Position numbers and translations under genes: made by a program. 64,000 bases of DNA from Macquaria australasica (Eukaryota; Chordata; Actinopteri; Centrarchiformes; Percichthyidae): positions 502,501 through 566,500 of the forward strand of contig SEMN01000224.1 in assembly GCA_005408345.1 (NCBI GenBank), given 5' to 3'. The notes below the pieces were generated by a model. That model was not told the origin of the DNA and did no database searches. It saw nothing but the letters and a program-made list of their open reading frames with translations. Every line of letters starts with the position of its first letter. The stretch's first letter is position 1. Below are positions 1 to 14,164 of this stretch, piece by piece.

Positions 1-16
1 CTCTCCTCTCTCTCAG

Positions 17-141
17 TTCCCTGTGGAGGTGTGTTGACCTCTCGTCGTGGGACCATCCTGTCGCCTGGATATCCAGAGCCCTACGACAACAACCAGAACT
101 GTGTGTGGAAGGTCTCTGTTCCAGAAGGGGCTGGAATACAG
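17..141 (+). CDS. csmd3: csmd3 exon (window exon 1): first part of CUB11
   Basis: The acceptor is the pyrimidine tract ending in AG at 15-16; the donor is G|GTAGTA after 141. It enters in phase 1 and leaves in phase 0. It encodes PCGG, then TILSPGYPEPYDNN and NCVWKV, the standard opening of a CUB module with its first cysteine pair. The last codons (GAGIQ) are followed in the next exon by IQVVSF, which gives the family's GIQIQVVSF wording and supports the junction. Confidence 0.9.
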
Positions 142-3100
142 GTAGTACCTGTCACACGCTGCTTCCTGGCTGACCTATGTATCATTGGCTTAAAAGCTGA
201 GCAGGCAGGATGTCAAGGAAGATAAGATATTATTAGAAGGATGAATGGATGGATGGTTTGTGAGAGAGGGACCATCCAGAGATAACTAGATAGGATCTAA
301 TCGTGACAGATAATGCCTGATTGCATGTAAGCTAAACCGCTCTCACGGACAAATACAAAGGCAAAGATGCCTCTGATACAAAATGGAGTCTGTTACAAAC
401 ATTTGACAGACACCACATTTAGTTTTTCTTTAATTTTTTACAGCACATCACATCACGTGTGTGTTCTGTATCATTTGACTTATTTTTGGTAACACACAGC
501 CTTGTCTCACAGTTTCATCGAGTATTTGCAACAATTAACAGACATCACGTGTTTTACTTTCTTTCTGAATTTGTTTTAAGAATTAGCAAATTTAGGTGCT
601 TTTATTGAAGACAATGAAATGAGCTAACACGAACAAATTGTCTTTCTCTCCCTCTTTATCCGTCTCTCCAGATACAAGTTGTGAGTTTTGCCACTGAGCA
701 TAACTGGGACTCTTTGGACTTTTACGATGGTGCCGACAACCACGCACCGAGACTGGGCAGCTACTCTGGTAAACAGTTTTTTTCAGTATTTTTTATAGTG
801 TTACACATATCATGGCCATTCTCGCCAAAAAGCAATTTGGCAAATGACAGTGATTAAGTGTGAGACAAATTGGCAAGTAGGAAATTTATACAATTATCTT
901 GTTGTATTATAGCATGTAGTTATTTTCAACAAGAGGTATGGTAAATCAAACAGATTAGAATTGAATTGTGACAAGTTTGATAGCAACAGTTAATTTGGTA
1001 GTTCACTTTAATTCAGTTTTATTTATATAGCGCCAAATCATAACAGTAGTTATCACAGGGCACTTTTCATATAGAGCAGTTCTAGGCCGTACTCTTTATA
1101 GTATTATTTACAGAGACCCAACAGTTCCCACCCATGAGCAAGCACTAGGCGACAGTAGCAAAGAAAAACTCCTCTTTAGGAGGCAGAAACCTCGAGGAGA
1201 ACCAGGCTCTGGGTGGGCGGTCATTTGCCTCGACTGGTTGGGTTGAGAGAGAGAGAGCAGAAGGAAAGAGAACATACAGTCCAGTAGTGAGACTGAGTAA
1301 CCGAGAAGACACTACTGAACAACATTCAACATTAAGAAAGGCCTGTTACAGCTGTGCAGGTTAATGGTGAGTGTGATTAGATTTGAGTATTGGGAGAAAA
1401 GCGCCCCTTTACAAGCATTCCTACTTTATGTAACAAAATAAAGAGGAAAAAGAACTCCCTTGTCTTGTGACCTGTTCACAGCAAATATAGCTTGACAGTT
1501 AAACGCAATAAAGTTAGCAAGACATTGCATGTTGTCGTGATGTTTTGAGGCGTACAAGATGCTGCCGAGTGCAGTTAGAGCTAAGCTGGTTCCATTCTGG
1601 GTCTCCCAGCAGGAGCTGAGGAACACACCCAGTGACAGCTGCTTGTTTATCTGTGATTCCTTGAGAGACATGTGAGAAATGTTTTGCCACATAGCTAATT
1701 GATCCTCCTACACTTTAATTCTCTACTAAGAATAGATATTTCCTAAGCAACCTATGACATGATGTGTCAAACACGTTAAATCCAAAACAATACAATTATT
1801 CACATTTCCCAAAATGCACCTCCCAAAATGTGCTGCACAATGTCATTAGCTATACCTTTAAGCTAACTTTAATGGGAAGAGCAAGATATTCTTTTTTTAA
1901 CTCATTGTAATTATGGTATGTTTTATATTTACAACTGATTACCAACAATCATATAAGAGGTATAAACCATAATTACAAATTTTACATTGATTTATCACTA
2001 TGATCAAGCTTAAAAGCATAACCAAATGATTTCACTGCTCTGTTTTATTGCTCTGCATGACTGTTTTGCTGTGCCATGTCAGTGATATGTCTTCTGTAGC
2101 AGGTAAAATCTTTCAATCCACACACCAACAGCAGCACACATGTTGTGCCAATATGTTACCCACCATTTTTTGCAATACAGTCTTAACCATATATTCTATA
2201 TTTCCCTCATACATGCATAAGAAAAAAAGTCTACACTACATTTATGTTCTCATCTTTTCATGTTGAAAAAAAACTCAACAGAATCCCAAAAAGAGTGCAG
2301 TACATTAGTGTACCATTAGAGTGAGTGGTCCGAATATCGGCGCTGACTACCATGGAAGTACCTCTGCTCCGGTGCTCCAGCAACTCATATTCAACCAATA
2401 GATGAGTTCAGCCTCTGGATTCATTTCACTCGTGTATTTCAAGCAGCTGTCCAAAGGGGGAGTCGGCATCTTCAGGGGATACTAATACTGCTTTTGTGCT
2501 AGTTGTGTTGAATAATCTATGGAAGGGCTTGACATCTTTATTACAAACTAGATAAGAGATTATATTGTGGGCTATGAAATGACCATGACAATGACTTTTT
2601 CTCCATATAAAAAGTCATTAATGAGTAAATACATGCAGGGCCATGATAAAACTTATTTTACTAGGGTTAATTACAACTGTTAATTAATACTGTCATAAAT
2701 TCTAAAACAACTGTTATGGTTAAATCCATGCAGTTAATTATTCATCATCATTCATTATTTATTATTAAGGGAAAATCATTTTTTATTTTCCGTTTTGATA
2801 ATGAATGAGATTTTCTCTGGAACGTGAACGCGACCAGCAGGGGGGCCGCAGACGCTTCAAAAATCTGCTAATTAATTCCCCTCACAACAGGCAACCAATA
2901 ACATCCATTGGCCTAATTCACTGTTCATTCAGAGGAATGTCTCTCTAACTCTGATAAGTTTTGCTAACACACCTGCCACCGAGCAAAAAACATGTAAATC
3001 AAAACCAGGCTTTGCTCACAGCTCACTGGCCTCTGAGAGCACGGCTAATATCAGAAGATACTTTTACCACTGTTGCATCTTCAAGCAAGCCAAGACACAG

Positions 3101-6100
3101 ATAAGGAGATTAGAGTTGGTTAATATTCCTTTACATTAAAGAGCATCATCTTTTATGTTATTGTGAATGGCCCTGACAGAATTACACTGTTGCACTGTGC
3201 AAGCTTTGCCTCAGTAGTGCAGTACCGTTTTTTACTTTGTACTTTTCCTTGCCACGCTAAGTGGGTCAAGCCAACATTTTAAAAGTAATTTCAAATAAAA
3301 CAGATGTCTCATATAAAAGTAATTCCCCTATCCCTCCTTCGAGGACACTTCACCAAAAAAAAAGTGAAAATGTAGGTTTGGGAGGCCTTTGTTGTTTCCT
3401 TTGCTGTCAGATAACTAAGATCATTTGAAAAAATGAAAAATGTGATCATGGTCCTCTGTTGCTCTCTTCCTCTCCCCCTGCTTTTAGGCACCACCATCCC
3501 CCCTCTCCTGAATAGTACATCTAACAACCTCCATCTCAGCTTCAGCTCTGACATTAGTGTTTCAGCTGCTGGTTTTCATCTGGAATATACAGGTAACATA
3601 TCTGTCGTGTATACAGCTTTATCTGCAGCATATGCTATATATACATAATGATGACTGAAATTTTTACAACCATGTTTATTTCACATTTCTTATCAGCTAT
3701 TGGTCTGGAGTCATGTCCAGAGCCTCAGACTCCAAGCTACGGAATAAGACAAGGTGACAGATTTATGGTGGGGGACGTCGTACAGTTTTCATGTGAACAA
3801 GGATACTCTCTTCAGGTAAAAAATACAACCTATATGTGTACTGTATATACTGTGTGTCTTTCTGCACAGATTCATACTAGCTATTGAGGGACTGAGACAC
3901 ACACATGCACTACAAGTTGCAGTTGTTTAATGCAAACTGACTGCCAGATATGAATGTGAAATCATTAAAGGCAGCTCAGCCTTTCTGATGTGCCGCCATT
4001 CACTCTTTTTATCCCCTGGCTGCACAAACCAAGAACTATTTAAACTGTGAATCAGAAGGAAACCCTGCTCTCGGGTGGTTTTCCCAGCTCTTACTAAACA
4101 TACAACTCTGGTGTGGTTTACACAACTCCTGAATAATGTATGTCTCTGGTGTGGTCTGTCCAATTTCTGCGCAGTATACAACTCTAATGGAGGTTTGCCT
4201 TCCTCATGCTTAATATACAGCTCTACAGTATTAATACAGATGACTTTAGTTGTTATTGCAAAACATGAGTATTATTGTTGATTAGATAAAACAGCACTTT
4301 TAAACCAAGTTATTTAAAGCTTATCTGTGGTGATTTCCCAACTGTTGTTGAATGATAATATATTGTGGTTGCTTTTACATTTCTAGGGCAATGCCCATAT
4401 CACCTGCATGCCAGGACCTGTGAGAAGATGGAACTACCCTGTACCACTATGTCTTGGTAGGTGTTCTCCTACAGTACATATATGCACACACACATACACA
4501 CATACACACATGTATGCAATCCAGCCTGGATACACTGAGAGATACATGGAAAACTTCAGTGCTGCAGAAATGATGCAAGCAGTATCAGTTGCCTACCCCG
4601 ACTCTCTGGAAAATAAGCTGTTTGATCAATTTACTGTTCTGTGATGAGCTGATTATTTAGTATTCTGTGCAGAATATGATTAAGCTTTTAAACTGATGCA
4701 AAGCTTAGTCAGACTTCGCCATAAACACGTAGCGTGTGCCAAAGAATCAGCATGCACTGAGGCAAACTAGAGGAAACAAGCCCTGGACACATATCTGCTT
4801 GCACAATGGTAATTTATTCAAGACGGGTATTTATTGAAGACTCAGAATATTAAAGTTTTATTCAAAATGATGCAAAATGTCAGGTTGAAGATACTCAAGT
4901 GTCCAGCCAGTAGCAGTGTCTGTATGCCTGCTGTACTCTCTGAGATCAGCCTCCTGCTTTTGATGTGTTGCTTTCAACACTGAACCACTGTTGCCCTTTT
5001 TTCTCTCTTTCTTTGTTATGTGCGTGTGTGTGTCTGCAGCCCAGTGTGGTGGGTCTATGACAGATGTAAGTGGAGTGATTCTAAGTCCTGGTTACCCCGG
5101 CAACTACCCCAGCGGATTAGACTGCACATGGACAGTCAACTTACCTGTCGGCTTTGGTAAGAAACACTGTCAACTTCGAAACGGTGTGTGCGGTTCTCTC
5201 TCTGTTTGTCTGTGTATCTGTTTTCTCTGTCTGTCTGTTCTTGTCTCCCTGTTCATATATCTATGTTGTTTATTCAATATCTCACTCACTCCCCCACTCA
5301 ATCAGTTAGTGGCCTTTATCCATGTTATTGATGAGTGGCTCCAGATGAAGCATCTACAAATGCTTTTTTTTCCGGCCTCTCTGTCAGTCAAGCTTTGATT
5401 GCTGTAAATGTCACAAGCTATGTATTTTCTCAGGTATCCATCTCCAGTTTCTGAACTTCTCCACTGAAGCGATCCATGATTACTTAGAGATCCGCAGTGG
5501 AACACTGGAGACGGGCTCGGTCATTGACCGGTTCAGCGGTCCAGTCATCCCCAAGCCTGTGTTCAGCACCACCCACCAGACTAGCTTCTTCTTCCACAGC
5601 GACTATTCACAAAACAAACCGGGGTTCCACATCACATATCAAGGTAAATGTTGTTTCTACAAGTTTTCCTCTCCTACATCTTGTGTAATCTGATCATTTG
5701 CTAAGCAAAGAAAACAAGAGCAGACGTCTGACTGTGCTTTTTCTGAAAACAGCAACTGCTGCCAATGTGGAAACTTGGTTAGTAGATTTATACAACTGTC
5801 TGACAGTGACTTCATTTCTCAGGAGCCACTAACAACAATATTATCTACATTCAGACAATGTTAAAAAATGTTTCTTGACTTCTATAGCGCTTGCCAAAAA
5901 ATTACAGGATGCATGCAAGTCCTCATTTTTTGATTCATTTCAGTAATTAGATGAGTTTTATATTTATTCTATCTGACACTGAAAAGGTTCTGAGCAGTCT
6001 TATATTTATTATGACAAATCTTGTAGATGGCCTAATTTGTTACGGCTAATTCCATTAATGTGCAAATTACAGTGGCTGATGAATAACACCTTTTATCTCA

Positions 6101-9100
6101 TGACAGGAGCACTGCCAAAGTGTTTTAAAACAGGGCTATTATTGCTGCTAATGTTTGTCTTTCTCACTCACACATCTTTCTTCAGTCATGCAAACCCTTG
6201 ACTCTTGTAACTTTGGCTGTGAAAAGTCACTCTGACTAAAACATTTAAATGGCAGACTGTTAGATTTCTTTTGAAAGTATTTTGGCAACATCAAAAGAAG
6301 TACAAGCTGCTTTGGTGCATGGTACCCTTGTCAAAAAGTTAGTAATCCTAATTTATATGTATGCAGCTGTTATTTTCTGTCAGAGTTTCTCTCCAGCATT
6401 TCATGTTTCAGTGTTATTTGAAATTTCGGCTGGACCCTGTATAAAAATGAATACTGACAAACAGCTTTTAAGCAGGAGGAGAAAGATCATTTAACATACT
6501 CAGAGTAGTTTAGTGCAGAGTGTAGTCCATTTACAGGATGTTTAAAATGGGTTCTAACTCTTGGACCAGCAGCTACAGCTGGTGGTTGGGATCTTGCATT
6601 TATTTTGTAGCAAAATTGGCCAGTAAAGACCATAGAAATTGAATAACAGAAGTTCAGCCATAGTCTGTTGTGATCAACAATCTTTGTTGTATTCTTGACT
6701 GCTGATTGACTGCTTGGTTTGATCGATTTTAATTTGTTATTTCCACAATTTGATGTTTTCCTACCTGGACTATCTATTTCTTGCACTGACTGACTATTGG
6801 TTAATCAGTGTTAGAATGGATGTATTTATTGTCTCTTTCCATGAGTGGCCTGATTTTAGTTTTTCAACAAAGCGGCAGTGTACAATTACAGGAAAGAAGC
6901 ACATGTCATACTACTGCTCTTGGCCATTTATAAACTAGTCCTGTATTGCTACTATTTTCCTGGACTAATCTGGGTTATTGTCTCTCCAGCCTACCAGCTC
7001 CAGAGTTGCCCAGACCCTCGGCCATTTCGAAACGGCATCGTGATCGGCACAGATTTTAGTGTTGGGATGACGGTGTCGTTTGAATGTCTGCCTGGATATT
7101 CTCTGATCGGAGAAGCTTCACTCACATGTTTACATGGAATCAGCAGGAACTGGAATCACCCACTACCACGATGTGAAGGTAATACAGAAAGTTATCCCTG
7201 TACCTATTACTGTCAGAATGACTGTCTGTTTGAATGAGTAGTATTTTTCTTTAGTCTGAGAGGTTTCATATGTTTACAGCTGGATGTGAAATTCCCCCAT
7301 GCTATATTGTGAAGGGACTATAAACTGTGTTACTTCATTGCTGATAGTTCAGATAATATTTAATATCTCACTTTCTCAGACAAACGTCATTTATGTTTGA
7401 TATGGAGTTTGCAACATGGGACTGTCATGTACCCAGATCCCAAGGAAATTCAAATATACATGTATACTGGTAAACTATTCTTTCAGTCCAAAAGAGGAGT
7501 TTTTTTAAGAGACCATGTATTCCCCTGGCCATCCTAAAAGCACCCTGACTTGTGAATGCTTTTCAATAGCATTTTAACACTGTGCTTCACACTTATCACT
7601 GTTGGGAATATTGGTAATGGTCTTTCATATTGTTGCTTTCCTGACTCTCCTGACTGTTGAACTATTATTTCATTATTAAACAGTTATCTTACTCCAAGCT
7701 GTAACTATTTAATGTATATTATTTTTATTCACACCTGCCAACACTGCTTTCTAAACGTAAGCATAACGTTTCCTTGATATTTCTACTACACTAACCAGTT
7801 GATACGAAAGTTGCACTGAGAGCAAAGTGGGAAAAAAAAAAAACATATAAAGCAATTACAAGCATATGCAACTTGTAACTCAACACAAAAATGAAAATTG
7901 TTCCCCTGTGAATTGAATGAATGAGAGACACAAAATTACAATGAAAGGAGAAAAAAATAAATGGAGGAAATAAGAGAGGTGTCGGCATGTTGTTATTATA
8001 TTAATTAACTTTTCTGTGTTTTTTTCCAGCAGTGAAATTGTATCTTTTAAATGATATTAGTCTAACTTTATGACAAGTAACTGCACAGTAATCCAATTAT
8101 TATTCTTTTTTTTTAATTTTAAGGCTAGACTTTAGAGTGCTAACACTCATTCAGGGACCATTAATTTAGAAAACTGTAAGTATTCAGTCTTATAGCTCAC
8201 CTACACGAGCAACACCTACACTCCAGAGGAATACCTGTGCTGCAGAACTGAAATAAAACTGTAATGACAATGACAATTTATTAAAGGTGTTAAGGTGTTA
8301 TCCAGTGGCCATTACATGACTGATAGAGATGTGTCCTCTCTCAGTCAATCCAGACAATTACTAGAGCTTCACACTGGTAATACTAATTTGCTGGTAATTT
8401 ATTAAGGGTAATTCTGTTAATATTCTATCTCACAGCTCTCTGTGGTGGCAACATCACATCGTTAAATGGAACCATTTACTCTCCTGGTCACCCTGAGGAA
8501 TACCCCAACTTCCAGGACTGTGTGTGGAGTGTTAGAGTTCCTCCTGGACACGGGATTTACATCAATTTTACTGTACTGAGCACTGAGCCCATATATGACT
8601 ACATTACCGTCTGGTAAGTGTTTTTTGTTTTCTTGTTTTTCCACGTCTTTGCTCTACTTCTTCTGTGCTACTTTGTACCAATCTTTTCTATCTTTTCCAT
8701 CTTCATCAAGATTTATTTCACTAAAATATGTCCTTTTTTTATTTGACTGAATAGCCATTTAATTTGTACCTCATATTCGGAGAACTTCTCCTACACACAT
8801 ACACACACTTTCTCTTTCACACACAGGATGTCATGCTCCTTAACATCTTTTCAGAGCTGGCCACTAATTGGCTAAATTCCTGCAAGGGTTACTATGACTA
8901 CAGATGTCTCTCTTTGAATATAAAGTTACTCTGACATAATTTCCTTTTTGTCATGTTTTACCCATCCCTCTTTACCCATACGTCTCTCCCTCCTTCCCTC
9001 TGTTTCTCACTCTATCTCCAAGTCTCAGACTGAAGTTATACATCTTTCTCTCCCTACATGCCCAGCCTTGACTTCTCTCTTCAATATTCTTTTTTGAGGA

Positions 9101-12100
9101 GAGCAGGTGTTTAAATGGCGCTCAGACACCATGTTACATAGTTTTCTGCAGCTACAAGGTGGCAACAGAACCATAAATAGACAGTGCAATCTATTTCTAT
9201 GGTTGCCATGTTGCTGCCCCTTATCTATAGCTAAAGCCTGTTTCCTATAAATAAACGGCAGGGTGCAGCATCAACAGTTTAGAAACGTCACCTGGCATAC
9301 AGACATGGAGAGGCAGGGCTAGGCAGGGTAAACACAACAACAGCAGGGTAAGACATGGTGTGCTGCTGATACAGTCCCTTGCAAATTATGTATTTTTAGA
9401 CCAACACAGAAGGACCAAATGTCTGTCTTGTACTTTTGTTAGCCTGTCATGATGTAAGCACTGTCAACCTTCCAGATTTCCAGGTTTGGCTGTTTCCACA
9501 GTCCATAGGAAACTCTAAAATTATTATAACTAAAAACGTTATCTATTGAGAAAGTCTGGCAACACCATGTACCTTTACCCGACAAGTACCTGGATGACCC
9601 ACAAGCATCCAACACTGACTATATCAAATAATTTCTTTGATAGTCTTCTTCCTCCAGAGAAAGACAAATTGAACATTGTAAGGTAAAAACAGTGCCCTTA
9701 TTCTCTACCACAATGAATGATCCCATCAAGTGACCTGAGGTCAGTTACAATGACATCCACTACTAGTCTCAAGTTAAGTCTAGTTCACCTTTGGGGAAAC
9801 TTTATTTTAGGAGGTTCTAATTCAGGTGAAAATAAAAACCCAAGGGTTCACCGCCTAATGTCTCAGGAGCCATTTATCGCAACAACAGTCTGAAAGTTTA
9901 GTTCTGGCTACAGACAGTCAGGTAAACAACATGCTGCGGAAACATTATTATGTCAGTTTTTCCTATTTAAGGTGAAACAATCCTACAGTCACTCAACCAA
10001 CAGCTAACAACAGATGCAACTGAAGATCATCATCAACTGTCTATTACTTTATTGCTTAGTTTTTCGATTCATCAATCAGCCTTGACCAGCCTTGGAGTGT
10101 GTAGACTTTCTGTCTACACACTCCAAACTACTAGTTAACTTAACATACTAGGTCACGATTGAGCCTTCATCATCAATTGATTAATCATTTAGTCTATAAA
10201 ATGTCAGAAAATAGTAAAAAAAAAAAAAAACCTTTCACAAGAGCCCAAGATGACGTCTTCAGATTGCTTGTTTGTCCGGCCAATGACGCAAAACCCAAAA
10301 ATTACTAATACACAATAATCAAGAAATATAAGAAAAGCAGCAAATCCTCAATTTGAGAGAATGTTTGGCTTGTTTGCTTGATAATTGACTTAAGCAATTA
10401 ATCAGTTATCAACATTGTTGCAGATAAATTTTCTGCCATTCGACTAATCAATCAATCGATTAATTGTTTCCCACATCAAAACGCTGCTACACAATCATAC
10501 AAATGTGAAAGCTTGTTGGGTGTCTACGAAAACTTACATCTCTTTAGCTGCACATAACAGCTTTTTAGTGTCTGCAAACCACTGCAGTGCAACAGCTTGT
10601 TTTCTTCAACCATTGGGGTGTGGCTCGTTTAGTGTATAGATGTTGTTGTGTATAGATGTAGCTCATAACTGCAATATGCAGCCTGCCTTTCCCACACCAA
10701 ACACCACGACACTGTTGAGCCATGTGCCGTCCACCCACAGCCGATTCTGTGAATTCCACGAATTGGTCGCACAGCATGTTCCTGACCCTGCTGTCAGGTG
10801 GAAAAGAGAACAAACTGCTGAACTCACACAAAGCAAAGAAAGCCACCACACACAAACACACTGAAAACTCACAATCTCAGTGACACAGCCACAACGTTGG
10901 TTTCCTGTAGAGAGCACAGTGTCAGTGGCAAAGGTGTGATTTTCACAGCGGTCTCCACAGTCCAGAGCCAGCCAACCTGACAGTCAGTTAGTCTGCTAAT
11001 TGGTCTCATACTGGGAGGCTTACTACAGGATTTCACCGTAAGAATTATCATATATGTCACAGATGTTACCTCATGTTGTGCTACCTCCTACACTAAAGTG
11101 TCCTCTGTACTATACATGTTGCCATAATGCACTCAGAGATGTTAGTGAGTGTTAGCATCAACACAAATCAGCAGTGGAAAGCAATGAATGAAACTACTCT
11201 GATGACTCTGAACCACTCAGCATGAATCAGAGAAGAGGATGATTCCTTACATAACCTGACAGGTATAATTGGCCTCATCCAAAAACACTTAACAGCAGGA
11301 AATAATCATTTCATTTAACTTCATGATGATACTTTTTAATCACTGATAATGAGCCCACTATTGGTTAGTTCCAGTCTGACAGCTGGTGGGTCTGACATTA
11401 AAGATCAAATATGCTCACGCCATTACACAGAGAGCCTGACCTGCCAGTTGACAGATAACTTCCTGTCTGCCTTCATGAATGCCAGGCTGATATTAGTGGC
11501 AGAACTAAAGCCAAGTCTACAACAGGATTCACATTTGCTATTCTTATGCTCTGACGGCAGTTCAATATTTATAAACTTGAGCATCCAAAAGCAAGAACAA
11601 GAGAGCCAGGGCTTTAAACTGTGTTGTTATGAAGAGACAAAAAGGAGCTGCTCTTTTGTAAGTGAATTGGAATCTGAGTTTGTGAAGGTTTTATATCTAA
11701 ATGAGCTTTGTGACATTGTAGTTTGGGTTGTTTTGAGAAGGAAGATGGGGCCCATATCCATGCACAATCACTCTGGGCGCCGGCCCTTTGTCACACCATG
11801 TCCGACTCCATTCACAGTCAATGGAGCAGCTCCAGGTTTTGTCTCATAAATATCGTCATAAATATACCTCTTCCGTCTTTGTTTCTAGCCTCGGAGAAAC
11901 CATTTCCTGATCACAAATAGCCATTTAACTGTCAGAGATGACTGCCATAACTCATTCAAATTATATTTTAGGTTGACTTTTCTCTCCCATTGTTCTATAA
12001 AGAAAGATCAAGTCCATTCGTTTATGGGTCTTTAGTCTCTAAGTACCTCCTTTGTAACACAAAGCTTTTGGTATGTGTGTGTGTTTCTCTCCTTGTTTCT

Positions 12101-14125
12101 ACATAGGGATGGTCCAGACCAGTCATCTCCTCAGATTGGCCAGTTTAGTGGGAACACAGCTTTGGAGTCTGTCTACTCAACCTCCAACATCATCCTCATC
12201 AAATTCCACTCTGACTTCTCTGGAGCCGGCTTCTTTGTCTTAAGCTACCATGGTAAGACAGTAACAACATTATCGAATTTGTCACAGAGCTAGTGATCAC
12301 ATAAATGCACCGTATACAGAAACTGGAAACGTCATTTGATCGCGTTTGTTCAGGTAAAAATTCATTAACTGTTTTCTCTGCAGTTGGCTTTGTTGTCCTG
12401 AGGTGTAGTGGTAAAACTATAATGTTATCATTAGTTGTAGCTGCAGTGAAGGCATCGATCTGTTTGTTGTGTTAGACTCTCTTCAACTTCATCCTCATTA
12501 CGTTCCACTCAGACCTGCTTCCTTTGACTCATTCCAACTTTGAAGTTTGGTCTTTTACCGGAACGTTTTACTCTCTGACTGAAGCCACACAGTCTAATAC
12601 AGTAATGATATATTAGTCAGAGTGGTCCTATTGATAGTTTTCATATTATGAATTGAGTTGGTATTGTCTGCAGAAAGGTCCTCTTTAGAGTTACTGACCA
12701 CTTTGGAGTTTGGTCAACATTTAATAGCTTTTATCAATCTGATTTCATCTTTGAGTGCTGAGGCCTTTTTGAATGCCACTATTCCTGCTACGTGTATATC
12801 CAGCTACTTTATATGATAGCAGTTGGTTTTGCAAATGAGTCATACAATACTTACGCAAAGTCTGTGATGTGTGATTCAGTTTTGGGTGGTATTGAAGCCA
12901 TTTTTTTCAGGTCTCGCTTGGTTATAGAAGAGGCAGACCAGTTGGTTTCCTTAATATGTTAATAAAATACTGCAGTAATCCTTTAAATCAGTGATCAATA
13001 TAAGGTAAGCTAATGGCCAGTGTCAAGTTAACGTATTACCAATGCCCTGTGTGATATAAATGTTACTTCTGTTGGAAGAAAAAGTAGCTTTACACAAAGT
13101 TGGTTTGTTAAAAAACAAAAACAATAGTTGCTCTGGCGAAGGTCTGAGTGACCAAAAGCTGATAGAATGAACAGCTGAGTGTTTGCTTATCAATCTCTTA
13201 TCAATAGATACACTATAAGTGAGCGGATGTTTAGATCTTTTTTCATTTGCTACTTTCTTGCATCCAGCACCTTCTTGTATTGTGGTAGCGTGCAGTAGCT
13301 TTGCTGTTGTTGGAAAGGAAAGTAGCATTGCACAGAGTTGGTTTGTTTTAAAAAAGAAAAAAAGCAATTTTGTCTTCGTCATAATTTTTTACCTCCAGTT
13401 ATAATTTCATTTGCTCTCAATTGCTATCAGATTAATAGAGAATACTTGAATAGCTTTAACCTTCAACCACATGACACAATCTAAAGAAAAACAAACTTTT
13501 TGATCTTCTAATTACTTTTAAATGATTATGTTTTAATTAGTACTGTAGTCATACAACTAATTCATTATTTAAAAGACAAAAGTAAATCTGTAGTTTGTTC
13601 AACAAAAACAATTAGTCTCGTAAAAATTAGGAGATTTTCATGAAACGATGCCCTCAGTGAAGGTTTGTGCATTAGTAAGTCTCTCTTTGCACAATAGCCT
13701 GACATAGTTTATGTTGCCGTCTTACACACATACACACAAACAGCCACCTTCCCTCCACAGAGTTGTGGAGATTGTATTTTTTGCTGGTGCTGAGCCGCTC
13801 TTTCTCCATGTCAAAACTGTCTATGCCATTTAGTTTTTCATTTCATTTCAATCTTTTTGCTGTGGTCCTCCAGTGCACTTAGATTTCCCTTTGTTTTTAA
13901 CCGCTGTTCAAGATGAAAACCTCCCCAATCGTCTCTTTTTCTTGTTTTGCCTGTCTGCCTGCAAACATCAATCTTTGGACACTTTGGCCTCTGTCTTTTT
14001 TGTCTGTATCCATCTACTGTCAGTGTCAAAACATTTAACTCCAATTATCATGTTCTCACTTCTTTCTTTGTCTTGAAGATTTGAAGAATTGTCATGATCC
14101 TTTGTGTGCTAACCACATACACTCA

Positions 14126-14164
<39 letters not shown>

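Larger units (their letters stand above)
8614..12106 (+). other. intron 9 (3.5 kb)
   Basis: Contains an AC-rich stretch near its 5' end (8794-8826), a perfect hairpin at 10092-10126 and a teleost repeat at 10170-10471. An open frame at 11349-11849 has no recognisable protein features. A UG-rich stretch lies close to the 3' splice site (about 12072-12087). Confidence 0.8.

Noticed and set aside
10565..10917. Overlapping minus-strand open frames in intron 9
   Set aside because: Low-complexity Cys/Val/Phe-rich translations with no support; shadows of CA/TG-rich sequence.
11349..11849. 166-codon open frame in intron 9
   Set aside because: No recognisable motif, no matching splice sites, and part of it looks like a dispersed fish repeat.
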